A stretch of DNA of 64,000 nucleotides from Apiospora phragmitis (Eukaryota; Ascomycota; Sordariomycetes; Amphisphaeriales; Apiosporaceae), in the NCBI GenBank assembly GCA_038363925.1, contig JAQQWL010000011.1, positions 5,704,001-5,768,000 on the forward strand, read 5' to 3'. The translations under genes and the position numbers were made by a program. Below the pieces are notes generated by a model. It saw only the letters and a program-made list of their open reading frames with translations, ran no database searches and was not told the DNA's origin. How positions within the stretch are numbered: position 1 is the stretch's first letter; every line of letters starts with the position of its first letter. This document shows positions 45,490 through 58,900 of this stretch, in pieces.

Positions 45490-46358
45490 CTTGCCTGCTT
45501 GCAGCTCGCATGTTGAGTCTGTGTGTTGGTTAAGATTGCTTGTCAACCTGCAGGAACTGTAACAGAATGGCCCTTCGGAAGGAGAAACGTTCTCCGGATT
45601 GGTCGTGCGCGTCTGCGCTTGGGAAAGCGAATCATACCATTACAAGTCCAGCTCCCAGAGCGAGTGTGCTCCGGTACGAGTTCTGTTTGGGATGTTGAAC
45701 AACCGGCCCTGGGGATTGTGTAAATCCACGAGTCTTGATAATGGGTGCTGTTCCTGAGTGCAGCCGTCACAAGCGGCGTAATATACAAACATACATGCCA
45801 CACACTAGAATCGAATTGGACGGGGACGCTGACACTGACATTCAACGCATGTGGAGAGAGCAACCAGAGGGAGCAACCCTAAATTGAATTAATGTCCCTG
45901 CCAACCCAGACAATAACAACAGCTACTATCTATATAAGGCCAGATCAATAATAAGACAATCGTCATGTGGGATGCGTGTGACTCCGTGTAGCCTATGTAC
46001 TCTGGTCCATTGACAGGAAACGCGTCGATCTGCTAAGACATGGTGTTTGCTGTTCCAGCCCAGGCATTAAACTCTCCGCGTTGGGACAAGGAGATTAGAG
46101 ATAGACCCCTCCACGACACGACATGACCGACTCACCCTCGCCGTCTGACCTCGTCAACTGAATAACCTACCTACTTACTTACCACCTCGTTGATCACGCG
46201 TCGGCCTGGCCGTACATGATTCATTCGGTTACTGAACTCCTCGGCATGTTTGTGTGGATGATACGAGGTAGCCAGCTTGCAAGCCTAGCCACCTGCTAAT
46301 CCAGGACCTAGCCTCCTCGCTTACAAGTGCCTACCAGACCTATGCACGTCTAAGCACT

Positions 46359-46380
46359 CAGCGCTCAGCGCTCAGCGCTA
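46359..46380. repeat. Tripled heptamer CAGCGCT
   Basis: Three tandem copies of CAGCGCT, each containing the palindrome AGCGCT. Confidence 0.8.
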
Positions 46381-47479
46381 ATGAAGCAGCTATAGATAGA
46401 TAGCAGGTGGCATTCAGGACTACGGTATGCATCTAGACTGTTGAACTGGAGGGGCCGAGATAATCAGTTATGCGCATTAGGTACATATACCAATATCATA
46501 CACGCAATACATGCCCATGTACTCTTTCCTAGTTGCTGTAACAGTGACCTGCAACGCCGCTGCAGATGAATCCTTCGCCAAGCATCAACACTGCCAGAAC
46601 TGCTGGATACGAATCAATGCTCGTTCTCATTCATACCCTTACGGAGTCAGAAATAAACCGTACTTAGCCAACACAATAGAATATCTCGAAGGCTGCACTC
46701 TAGATAACTTTACACTTACTAAGTATAAAAATATAATAGAAATATAGAAAAATATAATATTTAATTCCGATAATAAGAGTATTTTTTATATATTTTTTCC
46801 TCTATTCGTTCATTTGTAATCATTCTCTGAAATAGTGGTGGTCTGCGTTGGGATAGCCAAGTCCGGCTTATTTCTGACAGCGCCAGATACCCTTGAATCC
46901 TTTGGCCCTGATGATCTCCAAGTCAACCAGTTACTGTCAAAGCACGCTTAAGACTACATATGTAGTTGCTCTGGCCATCTATGTACATTTGCTATGTATC
47001 AATCTATCGATGCATCTTACCGCAGAGTAGGTAAGGTAGTTAGTTGTAGTACCCGAACCCTCGGTACTCAGAACATCCATAACGAAAACCCCTGCGGATT
47101 TCTTTTCCTTTTCTGTCTCGCCCCTGACGCCATAGCCGAAACCTTTGACATTCCTAAAAGCTTGGATGGCGGGGGCGCAAGAACGTGTTTGATCTTCCTC
47201 CTCCGTTCTGGCCTGAACTGGAGGGTCAAATTCCAAGGGGGAAAAATTCGTAAGACGCCAGGAGTCCCACCTGTCGAGATCTTCTCCCGTTCCCGATGTG
47301 TATCAGGGTCTACTACTAGGTAAAAATGGGAGACTCGTTTTATGTGACATTGGGCCCTTTTTTCCTTGACGCTGTTTACAACCCATGGTGGTCCACTCTT
47401 GACTGGGGCCGTTCTGAGATGTCGGGTCTGGCTCAGGAATTGGCATGTATCACGCCGGATGCACACGCCCTCTCTCAGG

Positions 47480-47520
<41 letters not shown>
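47480..47520. repeat. (CT)n microsatellite
   Basis: About 20 uninterrupted CT units. Confidence 0.9.
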
Positions 47521-47522
<2 letters not shown>

Positions 47523-48699
47523 ACACAAAACCGGAATTACTTGTAACATTGCCTATGGCTTTCCTCCGTGTGGCTGAGACCTACAGAAGCACATCGTGCA
47601 CGACTCACCACAGCATCATCTCTGGAGCTATTTCCAAGGAAAAGAAACCAGGGAGGGAGAAAGCTCCTATAGGTTGCTCTCTGCTACTCCCCATTTCCAT
47701 CTCGTCACTTGTTACAGACTCGGCACCAATCCGCGCTGACCAGACAGTAGCCGCTGCAACAGATCCTGGGTGCAGCTTGCTGCAGTCATCCTGCGAGCTG
47801 CAAAGCTGGCTGCCACCCTATTCGGCCAGGAACACACTGCACTCAATAGGGGGGGAGGCTTTCTACTCACTTTATGGAGGGGCCAAAAGGCAGGCTGCGT
47901 GACTGCTAATGCAGTCTGGAAATGGAAAGGCTGGGCCATGCCATACCTGAGCAAACAGGCAAAGGATGCATGCCAGCATCCTCTCTTCATGAAATTTCGG
48001 AGAGATTCATGCATGCGGACGGCTGGCCGGTCGGCCACTCACCAGGTTTGCTTTTGCGCCGTCGCTATTCGGTATTAGTATCTACGAGCTGCGCACCGCT
48101 TTGATGAGCGAGGCCCTACCCATGATATGATATTCCATTTTGGCAGTGTAGAATAGTTCCAACGGTTCGACCCCGGACGCCCCCACTCGTGCTACGATGC
48201 GTGACTAGCAACCTGAAACAGCATGGATAGTAGATTCCGTCATTATCGATGATTTCCCTGTCCCCACGAGGATCTTGTTCCGCCTACTAACATTGGTGGT
48301 TACCACGTTCTCATCTGGCCATTCCCTTGTCGGGGGGTAAGCGACCTTGCCCGTTAGCGTATTCAATCATTTAACGCGCAGTCCAAAGTGCCAAGGATAT
48401 GCTGTCTGGAAGTACTGCTATAATATGATAGTCTAGAGTTTCGCGTGGTTCCAGTGGAGCGAAAATTCTACGAGCTGCATGATAGTACACAATGCTGGGT
48501 CATAAAGGGAGCAAAAACCTCCGACTCATGCAAGCATTATGGGTAGGGGGGAGGAGGGAGAGACAGGATGAACACGTCCTCCAATCTGAAGCTCGAGTGG
48601 ATCTCCTTGCATCAAATGCTCACCGCACCGCCCGTCGGCTGCTTCGGCCGCGCATTGCCAGACGTGCCCGAGTGCTCAATGCCATAGACTCTTAGCTCG

Positions 48700-51186
48700 T
48701 CAGGATCCGAGCGAAGCGAGGTCTGGATACCGCAAATCCGCATTTTCTTCGAGCCATTCCATCCAGTTCTTGAGGAACTTGCTTCCTCTTTGCCAATGTA
48801 AGTAATCAGAAACATGTCGCAGGCAAAATGGAGGGGACCGGAGGACAACCAAGAGCTGCTACAGGGCAAACCCCAGAATAGCAAGCAGCTTGGAAGTGTG
48901 TGATGACCGGTAGGAAATGCAACGACTCACTTCTGGACGGTATCTGAGTCGCCGATGACAATAAGCGAGCGCTTTGGCCTAGTCATTGCAACTAAAACCC
49001 TGCATCAGCTGCATACTTCTCGTCTTGAGTAATGGATGCTTCGGCTTTTGCAACCGAGGCAGTTCCCCCGTCTGGACCAACTCACCATTCAGGCGGCGCT
49101 TCTCGCCTAGGAAGCCAACCTCGCCCTCACTATTGCTGCGGACCAGTGTGACGATGATAGCCTCTTTCTCTCGGCCCTGGAACCCATCGACGCTACCTAG
49201 CTCGATGCCGGGAAATTGGTCTTTAAGAGGTGCGAGTAGAGCAAGCTGGTTGAAACGTCAATCATTGCCGCTAGGATAACGACACAGAAGATGCTTACTT
49301 GCGCATTGTATGGCGTCACGACAGCAATGTCCTCTGGCTTGACTCCAGCATCAACGAGCTTCTGCACGTACTGCTTGGCCAGGGCGGCTTCATTCTCGTT
49401 GCTCTTACTATCACCAAGAAGCGACTTTACACTTGACTTCCTCCCTGTGTCTTCCTCTTCGCTTTTCTCGGGGTAGTCGCCACCCTGCGTATCAATGAAT
49501 ACGACGGGCTCGTTAGTGTCTTCGGTATCTTCAACTCCAGGTAAGTCATTTAGCAGACGCCCTTTGACACCATCTGCTGCTACAAGCTTGCTATCGTAGA
49601 GTTCGTCCGAGGGAAACCGCATGATTTTCTCATGCATACGGTATTGTGTCGTAAGCATCCGCTTGATGGACGAGCCATGCAAAGACAGAAGCCTATCGAA
49701 CAGGGTTGTTTCGAGACTCATGCCCTTGATGATTTTCTCGCCGTCTTTAACCGTGGCTTTCGTCTTGGAATTGCTGGACTTGACCGTAGGGGGCAGCTGT
49801 AAATGGTCTCCAGCACAGATGGCCTTCTTTGCTGCAAGCAGCGGCACCCAGCATTGGGCTTCGAGTGCTTGACTCGCTTCATCTATGATAATGACATCAA
49901 ATGCCTCGTTCTTCAGCTGAAAGCCACCAGCTCCATGAAGAGTGGCGAGAACAACTTTGCTGCCTCTGATCAGGTCGCTGACACATTGCCTCTCCCTAAT
50001 CCGATATTCTTTTCGCAGACCCTTGAGGTCAGCATAGATGGCCTTGCGTTCTCTCCCAGTCCGGGTCTTCTTGATGGAAGCCTGCTTGGCATCCATCTCA
50101 GCTCGCACGTCTTTTACTATCAGGCCTGCCTCCGAAGTACTGGTCAATATGTCCAATGAATGATTTAGCACCGACGGCAAGAGTCTCGCTGGATGTCCAA
50201 GACGCAGTATGGGTAGTTTATGAGGTGACAGTCGCTCAACAATGTTATCTACCGATATATTGGACGGTCCGCACACCAGTATGTGCAGGTTCCTTTTGAC
50301 CATCTGTAGGATGAGTTCGATGAGGGTATGCGTTTTGCCTGTCTATTGTAGGTCAGCCGATGTATCCCAGGAGGAGCCGGCACGGAGTTCACTCCTGGGG
50401 GTCCATGGATCAAAGCTATTTCCTTCGAAGTCAAGGCGAACCGAATAGCATCTTTCTCTGCAAAGACGTTAGCATTGGGGAACAGGACACTGCAACTAAG
50501 GACCCAATCTCTATAATCGGAGTTCTCAACTCCTGTTATAGCTTACGTGAATCATTTAGCGTTGGGTCGATCCACTCGACGTTAGCACACTCTGGGTCAG
50601 AGGATAGGTCGGATGGGATCGATGAAGGCGAAGACAGCCCGAACAGGACTCTGATAAACATGGAGTAGTCCGACTCGGTCTGCTTTTCGAGATCCTTCAT
50701 AGTCTGGTTCATCCGTCGATAGGTGACATCATCAGCCAACTTGACGATCCATAGCCTCCCGGAGAAGGAGACATCCTCTTTGTCCTCATCTATAGCGATG
50801 GCCACGGTGTCTCTCTTGGTCTTGGTGACGACGCCACGGGCGCCCTTCTTTTCCAGCTCCTTGATCTCTCGCTTCTTGGCGCTGCCCGCTGGCAGCTCCG
50901 AGACGAGCACGATGTCGCCCGTCCGTATGCCGTGCTCCGGCAGCTCACCCGTAGCAGAAGTAGCATTGTCCGGACCCAACTCGAGCACGGTCTTGCCTCC
51001 TAGACCAGTACGTTGGGCCGAGACAACAAGGTTGATGATAGCGAGTCCGGCGCGCTGTAAGGCGGTGGGGCTGATGTTGTTTATCAGGCCGCTATTTTCC
51101 TGAAGCTCACTTTGCAATTCTGCATCCAGAAGTGCAAGTTGCGTGTTCGCAAAAGCTTGGATGTCGACCGGCTCTGCAGGGGCCAT
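48700..51186 (-). CDS. HCS1: Upf1-like SF1 DNA helicase (Hcs1 / SMUBP-2 type)
   Basis: 5'-3' helicase of superfamily 1B, related to yeast DNA helicase A. Six exons: 50547-51186, 50393-50457, 49299-50342, 49086-49245, 48931-48991 and 48700-48787; introns 89, 50, 53, 94 and 143 bp, with donors GTAAGC, GTGAAC, GTAAGC, GTGAGT and GTGAGT. Joined length is 2058 bp, 685 aa, no break. The N-terminal 200 residues hold the beta-barrel-like region typical of SMUBP-2. Walker A GPPGTGKT is at residues 232-239, with intron 2 cutting it between PPG and TGKT. Walker B DEASQ is at about 389, GDHLQLPP follows, QYRM is at about 468, then [19 protein letters not shown] (motif V) and [16 protein letters not shown] (motif VI). 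Exon 6 ends [10 protein letters not shown]. Function in replication or RNA processing follows from the family. Confidence 0.94.
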
Positions 51187-51705
51187 ATTGCAAAGCCAGG
51201 AGGCAAATAATATATTCTTAGATTATTGCAGGTGTCGACTTCTCCAATTGATTCGGCGTCCTGATGACTGACTGGTATTTACATGTAATGTAGGTGTGAT
51301 GGTTCTAGCCAACAAAGTTTTTGGAGCGCCTGCACGCACACAGCCGGGTCCACCGCTCTCGAAGCAAACACACCAGCTTACTTAGCTGAGAAGGCAAATC
51401 TCGTAGTGGTGTAGCAATAGACCAAGAGGGTTTATTGCACGCGCTTCAACTACGACACCGACACCTATTGATGTTGCAGCTCCTATTACAACCCAGGGTT
51501 CATGTGAACTGTTAGCGGGTGACGACATCATTAAGTACACTTCCTGGCAACCGCTTATTGCCTATAGCTGGCCAAGCAGGCATCTACAAGCTTTAGATGG
51601 GCAATTGAACACGGCATCATTCCCGTTTTTATTGATTTGGCTTATATGTGTTTCTATCTCAGCTTTAACTGCAAGTAGCTTGCGAGCCCGACCTATGCTC
51701 CTCAT
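51187..51705. other. Intergenic between DUF202 gene and HCS1
   Basis: Both genes are on the minus strand, so this holds the HCS1 promoter and the DUF202 3' region. Nothing else recognised. Confidence 0.55.
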
Positions 51706-52758
51706 TCACAGATCAGGCCGAGAACTTGTTGGATGTACAACCACCACTATGATGAGTGAAGCTACCATCAACGCCATGGCTATCAAGGACACAAGAACGA
51801 TTGTTAACCTCGCCGCCGGGAATTTCTTTTTCAGAATCCATTGTTGGCTTTGGAAGTATCTTTGGTAACCCAATAGTAATATTAGGATACTAATCCCCAA
51901 GAACGTCGCACCCAAGGGTTTCCCAAGCCGGCGAATGGTTTGTAAAGCCGCATCATCACCTTTGGCCAAAGAAACGTTTAACCGGAACAGCTGAGTAACG
52001 GCGATTCCAATGGAAGCAAATGCCAGGCTAGTCCGTAACCAGGCAAGAAAGGTCCGTTCTGATGAGTATAGCTATTAGACGCTGGTGTATAGCAAATGGT
52101 AGGTAGATAGTATAGGGCTTCCAACATACCTAAAGCTAGATGATCTCGTGCGACACTGCCCTTATTCTCGAGTTCGATGGACCAGATGTTACTCCAGAAA
52201 TATGCCCAGGAGTTTTCGTCTCCCGTGTTGCGAGCCTCGCCTGACCTGGGCTGTACGTGCCCATCGGTATCCTGCGCCTGCGCCTGAGCTCGGGAGTTGT
52301 GTCGATCGACCCTCGAGTTCGAGTTCGATTGGGTAGTTTGGTAATTCTTTACATCTCGTCCTACGATGCCGGTCGTCTCGTCTGCGCTCTCGTCGTTGTC
52401 GTGAGGGCGGAGAAATGGCTGCATCTTGGGATTTTGCGATTGAGACATGGTATTCGCACGATGGATGCCGTTCTGAAGCAACACCATTAGTCAACGGTCC
52501 ATACGTCGATGTGCGATGTGCCGGTCACATGGTAAACTCAAAGCCACCGGGGCAGAATTAAATAGCACACCTGCAAGGGACCGAAGTAGTACGAACCTCG
52601 ACAAGCTCATTGAGGCGTTCCTGGGTCGACTGCTGCCGCGACAGGCCGGAGAAACTGGTTGACCGGTTGATGTTGCTATTATCTTGCGTTGAAGAGCGAT
52701 GTAAAATCGAGGCGGGCGCCGCCCTCGCGCTGCTTTGCTCAGCTTGGTGCTCAGCCAT
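51706..52758 (-). CDS. DUF202 (YidH-type) three-helix membrane protein
   Basis: Three exons: 52597-52758 (54 codons), 52130-52472 and 51706-52058. Introns are 124 bp (52473-52596, GTTCGT/TTCAG) and 71 bp (52059-52129, GTATGT/ATCAG). Joined frame 858 bp, 285 aa, without break. A long S/Q/N-rich cytoplasmic N terminus contains [14 protein letters not shown] and a [17 protein letters not shown] segment. Then comes the DUF202 signature [20 protein letters not shown], whose glutamate codon is split by intron 2. Three membrane helices follow: [29 protein letters not shown], and a C-terminal [20 protein letters not shown]202 is also the membrane domain of the vacuolar transporter chaperone subunit Vtc1, but this protein has a different N terminus and no SPX. 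Function is unknown. Confidence 0.9.
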
Positions 52759-52928
52759 GTTGACCGACTGCGAGATGCGAGGTTGGGGTACTCAAACTGA
52801 TCACGCCATAGCCCTAGAGCGGATGAGGCTTTACATGCATATGCGGCAGATCCCCCCAATTGCCAAATTGAAGTTGCGATGGTATGAGTCGATTTGACGA
52901 GTCGTCCTACCGCACATAGAAACGGCAC

Positions 52929-52978
52929 GGGGCCCTAGAGCCCAAGATCCATGTTTCGAAGTACCGACCTAGGGCCCC
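52929..52978. repeat. Inverted repeat GGGGCCCTAG / CTAGGGCCCC
   Basis: A perfect 10 bp inverted repeat with 30 bp between the arms, about 170 bp upstream of the DUF202 start codon. Confidence 0.8.
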
Positions 52979-55900
52979 ACCATGGTACGGCAGGTCTTGG
53001 CATACCTGCATACATCGATGTACCTACAATCAATGCAATATATATCTACTCAGTATTAGTAACTTAGCGAGGCCTCTTCGTAATGGACTCACAACCGTTA
53101 GGGTTATCTGTATAGCGGTGGTCGAGGTGTTGTTCTCTGAATTGTTATAGCTGTTTTTTCTCGTAATGCGAGGCTGTTTACTAAGTAGGGATATTCTCGC
53201 GATGGCCTTGTCCATGTGGTATCGTGGTGACAAGTTGGCAATATATTTATTCTTCTATAATACTGTGACACAACTGTTGCAGGGGAGATTTGCAACTCAA
53301 GAAGCAATCTATTAGTCTTTCCTACTGTAGAAGCTGCTTCACTGGATGTCTCATGGAGCTCGTCTTAGGGAGGGGATCCATTGGCAACGAGTTGGCTTCC
53401 TACCCAAGCGTATTAACTCCTGGGTTCTAGCAACTCCTCATCGCCGTCCTAATTCATCCATTTGCCTGACCAATAGTCCCGACGCAATGGGTTACTAGAT
53501 GATCTCACTCGGTGTGAGGAGGTCTCGACTCCTGGATTTGGCCGAGAAACATATATGGCGGAGGGAGGACTCCAGATTTTTACTTTGTTACAAAGCCGAA
53601 TTCTTTTCGGTCTTCTATCGGTCTAGAAAACTGTACTCGCACCGACTGTGATATATATTCTTCTCTGTCTAGTGAACATTCATTCCCACAAATAACCGGT
53701 GGCATCGATATCGACTCGGACAAAACCTCCATTCCGCCTCCCAAAGTGATAGATGAAGAGGCATTCTCAGTAGGTGAGGGTCGTTCAAGAGTAAATCTAT
53801 GCACGGTACAAGATATCGTAAATATAGAGGTTCTTCCATTCTGTAATACAACCAGTGCAATAGTTGTGGAGAGGGATAACTCTCCACAGCAACCGTGTCC
53901 GATGTATCCCCCCTCTGTGCCGCTTCTTATCACGAAATTGAATACTTAATATACATGCGACTTCTCATCACTCCTTTCAACGGGTGGAAATTGAGGCCCC
54001 TGGTCGCTGTAGAAACCCTCGAATGTATCGTGAGCCATGCGGCTATGTCGTTATCGTGTATAGCTAAGCCTGTACCTCGATACTTCCACGCCTTCGAAAC
54101 CACAGGAGGTAACAGGGGCTTTTAAAGAGTACCTATATAACATCAAATATTTGGCGACTCGTTCAAATGATGCTGGAGGCAGCTGGTTCCGTTCATAGGC
54201 TACCTTATCTTCCCAGCCTATGAACTATGACGTTCAACTCATGGTTTTCATTCCCATATACAGCAATCCAGCCTGGGACATGTTATACAGTCGTCTACAC
54301 GGCATCACCGAGAACCCAAATATTGCAAACCACTGCGGTTGGCGGTCACAGTGGCTGCCTTACTGTTCCCGAATCATTTCCATGCTTACTATCATTCCCT
54401 GAGTAGGTGCGGTGAAATCGTATGTCGACCTCCACCCAGCTTATCATGGCCATTGAACGCACACACTTGGGGGTTGCGGCCCTAGACTGCGGCATAGGCT
54501 CGAGTTTGCGAGGTCACCCGTTCTCGTTCCCATAATGGAACTGTACAGCACAACTCGCTGGGTGAAAGTGCTGACGAACAAGAAGGGGAGGGGGAGTGAG
54601 TGATGTGCTGTAGAAACAATGAGCACCATCTGGAGCATTCTCAAAGGGGAAATAAGACTATGTGGCCTACTATAGGTGGACAACTGCCGATTTCCTCCCA
54701 GTATCACGAATTGGCGTTTAATGCGTCTCATCTGCAGGATCTACACGATACTGGTATCCCGCTGAGCACCAGTAAGCTTCATCAGTCTATGCCTGTTAGG
54801 CACACTCTCTATCGTAGTAGCATGTTTAGGCACTCCCTGGCGATGCGTCAAGGCGCAGCCTGTTAGTACACCCGTCCATCACAGTAGGATGCAACGCATC
54901 TCACGAGGCCCGACTGGATTAAAGCCTACTGGCTTGTGTCGTATCTTGCCAGTAAATATACCCTGATGGGGTCAGCCCCGAGCGCAAACTGGCGTTGGCA
55001 TGTTTAGCCAGACAATGTGTGCTCAGTTGATGCTAAACTCAAGACCCTGACTGGAACGACTCACCATACATTGTATATACGTTTCTCAGGTAGCCTTCCT
55101 CGTCTCGCATAAACGGTGGCCTTCAAACCCTTGGGACGTGCATGGTTGAAGGGAGGGCTATAAGAGTATGGTAAGCAGTGGTGCAAGAGGTAGTCGGAAA
55201 CTATGATTGGATGTCCTTGATTGATGCCTCTCCAAGCAATTATTGGATGTTAACGACTAAAACGGGAATGGATCATGAATACACGTAGCCGTAGCCAGCA
55301 ACCCCAGTGAGATGGCACCGCGGGGATTCGATAGACAATGGCTCTTTCCCCGGGTAATTCCTGAGTCCAGGCCAAGCACAAGGCTATTCTAATAATGGTA
55401 GGCTATATAACTGCCTGAGGTGTGGTACTTTACGGTGATCCCACTGGATCGTCTTGTCTTCTATGTGACACAAGTTCACTTTGACGATAAGAGGACAGAG
55501 TGCAGATCCAAACCTCGGATACTAACTGCAGAAACTAATTGCAGGGTATTGACGAGGCCCGCGATCAGCAGGTATGACGTTCGTCCTGACATTGCATGCC
55601 ATGGTCCCGAGGAACCCCTTCCCCCGGGTTTATCGAGTTTGTTCTATCAAATGACATTTGAGCAGGTAGCCTGACGAGGTCTCTTAAGCCACTAATCAAT
55701 ATGCTGCCATCATAAAATTTACCCAGAGAGTTTTCTCATGATAGGGGCACCAGGTGTCCTCACTCGGAACAAGAATGGACTCAGGGTCCAACGGGGTCAC
55801 GATAGGTTCAGATAAGGCTGAGTGAGCCCTTAAGAACACAGCCTCAAGGGCAAAGGACATGTTCTCAGTCCTGCAACTAACTCGGATGTTTATGTGAATT

Positions 55901-58900
55901 GTGGTGGTCTACTGCCCATCCTTTACCCATTCGCTTCGATTTGTTTGAACCTACGGCTCTAGATGGGCATCACAGCCCCGAGGATACACATACTACCATA
56001 CAAACACGTGATATGTCCACGAGGTATCCCGCGACTAATCGACAGATAAGATAGGGCCAGGTCTCGACAACGGTCGACATATCGGCGGAATGGGGCTCCC
56101 ATATTGGTGTCATGCGACTGCTTAGTTATCAAGAGGCAGCTTCTCAGAGATCCAACATAGTGCGGCTATTCCCAGCCTCACCTGACGATTTCGTCTATAG
56201 CCGGAATATAGGATATACCCAATCCGTTCTTTCGACATGTCGATATGATGAAGGGCTTAGTAAACTGCTTACATACAACGTTGGATAAGACTACTTTCAC
56301 TACTACTCGGCACACAGGGGCAACACCAAAGACTCAAATAGTCCGATGAAGATCGGACGAAATTAACGCACTACCATGTCGACACATTAAGAAACGGGGA
56401 GAGCATCTGACATATTATCTGGCCTATCCATTCGATAACAAACATACTTAGAATGTATACTACCCTGCGTGGGCTAGTTTAACTCGGTTACTCTGATAAA
56501 GATACCGGGAAGGGGGAGTTGAACTGATGCTTGCTGCGTCTTAGAGCCTCACCACAGGACTTTTACCTAGATCTTCCAGATCAACGGGAATCTCGCTGGT
56601 TTCACTCGCTGGCACATTCATACTTTGGCACAAAGCCAAAGCGTTGTCGCACACTGGGAAAGCGTGTAAAGACGCCCCTTCGAGTGGCGCCATGGCTTTC
56701 TTTTTCTCCCACCAGCCTTATACGAAACATCGGTGCGAAAAATGATGCGTCACGACACCATCTCGGCTTTGATCAAGACGTAACTACCAGCAAGTCCAAA
56801 GGCTGGGCAGAGCTTCTCGCCCGTGATAGGCCTGTACAGGTTCGTACGTACGACCGGTGCTGACAAGCTGGGAGTAGAGGAGAGAGGCGGTTGGGACTTG
56901 GTTGGACGGCCTTCGCCCAACACAAAGGCCCCAGAGTAGATATTTGCAAATTGCTTGTACGCTGATGTCATACCTGAGTTCTCCAAGCTGAGATGGCTGG
57001 CCCAAGGGACATGGAAGTCAAGTACCTAAACTTTACAGACCCCAATCCCGCCTCATCCATCTCATGCCATGTTGGCTTGTGAGATCTGATTCATCTCATC
57101 TGATTTCTAGAAAGGCTAACTGCTACACATTAGACTGCTTTCTCAGCTGGAATAAAGCAATCTGCGCACATGTAAGGTGGGTAGAAAGCGGTTGCACTTT
57201 TCCTGGGTATACTTGTACGATGAATCCCGCCCCCTCTCTCTGCGTCGGGCGTCGACTTAGTAGAGTGCTTAGAAGACACGGGCACGCACATGTACACACT
57301 CGTTCCCAGAGATGATTGGGCAGCGACATCAGCAGGAAACAACGATAGGTGCGAATCAAAGGTTCAGGGCCTCGATCTGAATTGGATGGGCATTGCGTAG
57401 AGGTAGTGACGTTCGTTTGGGTTGTTGTCGATTGGCTTGCCTATGACATATCCTCTGACGTCGATTTGAGCATGCTCGGACCATTCATGTTCGTTGTTAA
57501 GATTACCTCCTCCAAAATGCATCGCTTGGATTAAGGCCATGGTTGCAGTTCAGGTGATTGGCGATTGGGCCATTGACAGGCCCATGGTCGTACTGGATCG
57601 CACATCAACCAGTTGCCTATCGAGAGAACATTGTCATTGCCCGCAGCAGTGACCGACAAAGCGCACGTAGGTGCCTACGCCATAACCGTCCGCCATGACC
57701 AAACATACAGCGGGCTTTTTCCACGCTGCATTCCGCCTCTTGCTGCACGCCGCACTCTGGCGAACCATGAGTGCCAGAACCACTCCGCTAGTCCGATCGC
57801 TACGAGACGTTGGTTGGTAGCAAATGGGGTATCTACATATGAGGGTGTGATTCTGGGAGGCATCCCAAACATCATGTATGCCTGTCTAGCACTGTACCTA
57901 TATACCTAATGCACTTTGCCACACCCCGACTGGCCAATCCGTGAAGCGAAAGCCCAAAGTCCTGGCGTGCACATCTGGGCCTCCTGCAGGAACCAACGCC
58001 TCCCCAGGCATTGATTTTCATTGCCTAGCAAACAGAGACCAACCAAACCCATTTTAGCCTCGGTTCGTTCAGGTGAGAGGTGAGTACGAGGAGGGGACAT
58101 TTTTTTCAATCGGCGTCCGCTGCCATACCCAGGTAGGCTGTTCCCGAGAGTGTGGTTCAAGCAAACTTTTGCGAGAACGAAGAACCGTCGGAATCGCAAG
58201 CCACCACTCCGACATCACCCGCTGGCCGCGCCATGGTTGTAATGTATCTATCTACAAGATCTACACTGCCCACTTTGTTTTCTTGACCGATCGAGTTTGC
58301 CAGCAAACATGCCACACTTCTTTTTCTTCTGCTTTACTGATTTGTCTTGGTGTGGGTGTGTTGTCCGTCGGCGGTATGCATGGAGCAGGGCAGCCAGTTC
58401 GACCCGTGGGAGGCGTCCCAGCGGCCCCGAAGCCGGTTTCCCCAGGAAAATCCCCAAGAGAGGGGAGCGGGCTAAGTGGTCTCATCGCTGTCTTCCAGAA
58501 CCCGTCATGGAACGCACATCATCTTTACCATTTGAAACGGCCTGAGATAGACAGAATAGAGCCCGAGAACTGAAACATTGTGACTGCAACCCACCATTTC
58601 ACAAAAAGGGTCGGGCGGGATGTGATTGGAATGCCTCTCGATGGGCTGCACTTCGCCATGAAATGCACGCTATGAAGCCATTGCAGTTGACTACTGCAAG
58701 TTTGTGCAGCTGGGAACCATCGCTTTCCCCCAATGGCCCCGTACCTGTTGATCTCGGCTCGGCACCAGCTTTTCTGTCTAGTATCTGAAACAGAACAACG
58801 TGCAGATGGCTGACGCTGGACGCATTTATCTGCAGGTCTGACATAGCGGGGCTTGATGGCCTATCTAAACGGAAGACATGTCCCTCCATGTAAATACATG

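Larger units (their letters stand above)
44481..48699. other. 4.2 kb non-coding stretch
   Basis: No gene is supported. It contains a G-run cluster (45435-45489), a tripled heptamer (46359-46380), a short AT-rich patch (46700-46800) and a long (CT)n tract (47480-47520). Open frames here are short and random-looking. Confidence 0.5.

Noticed and set aside
48166..48180. GGTTCGACCCCGG, resembling a tRNA B box
   Set aside because: Surrounding sequence does not fold into a cloverleaf.
58073..58573. 166-aa plus-strand frame in the right-hand gene desert
   Set aside because: No recognisable domain or orthologue-like block; the P/G-rich end overlaps three other frames.
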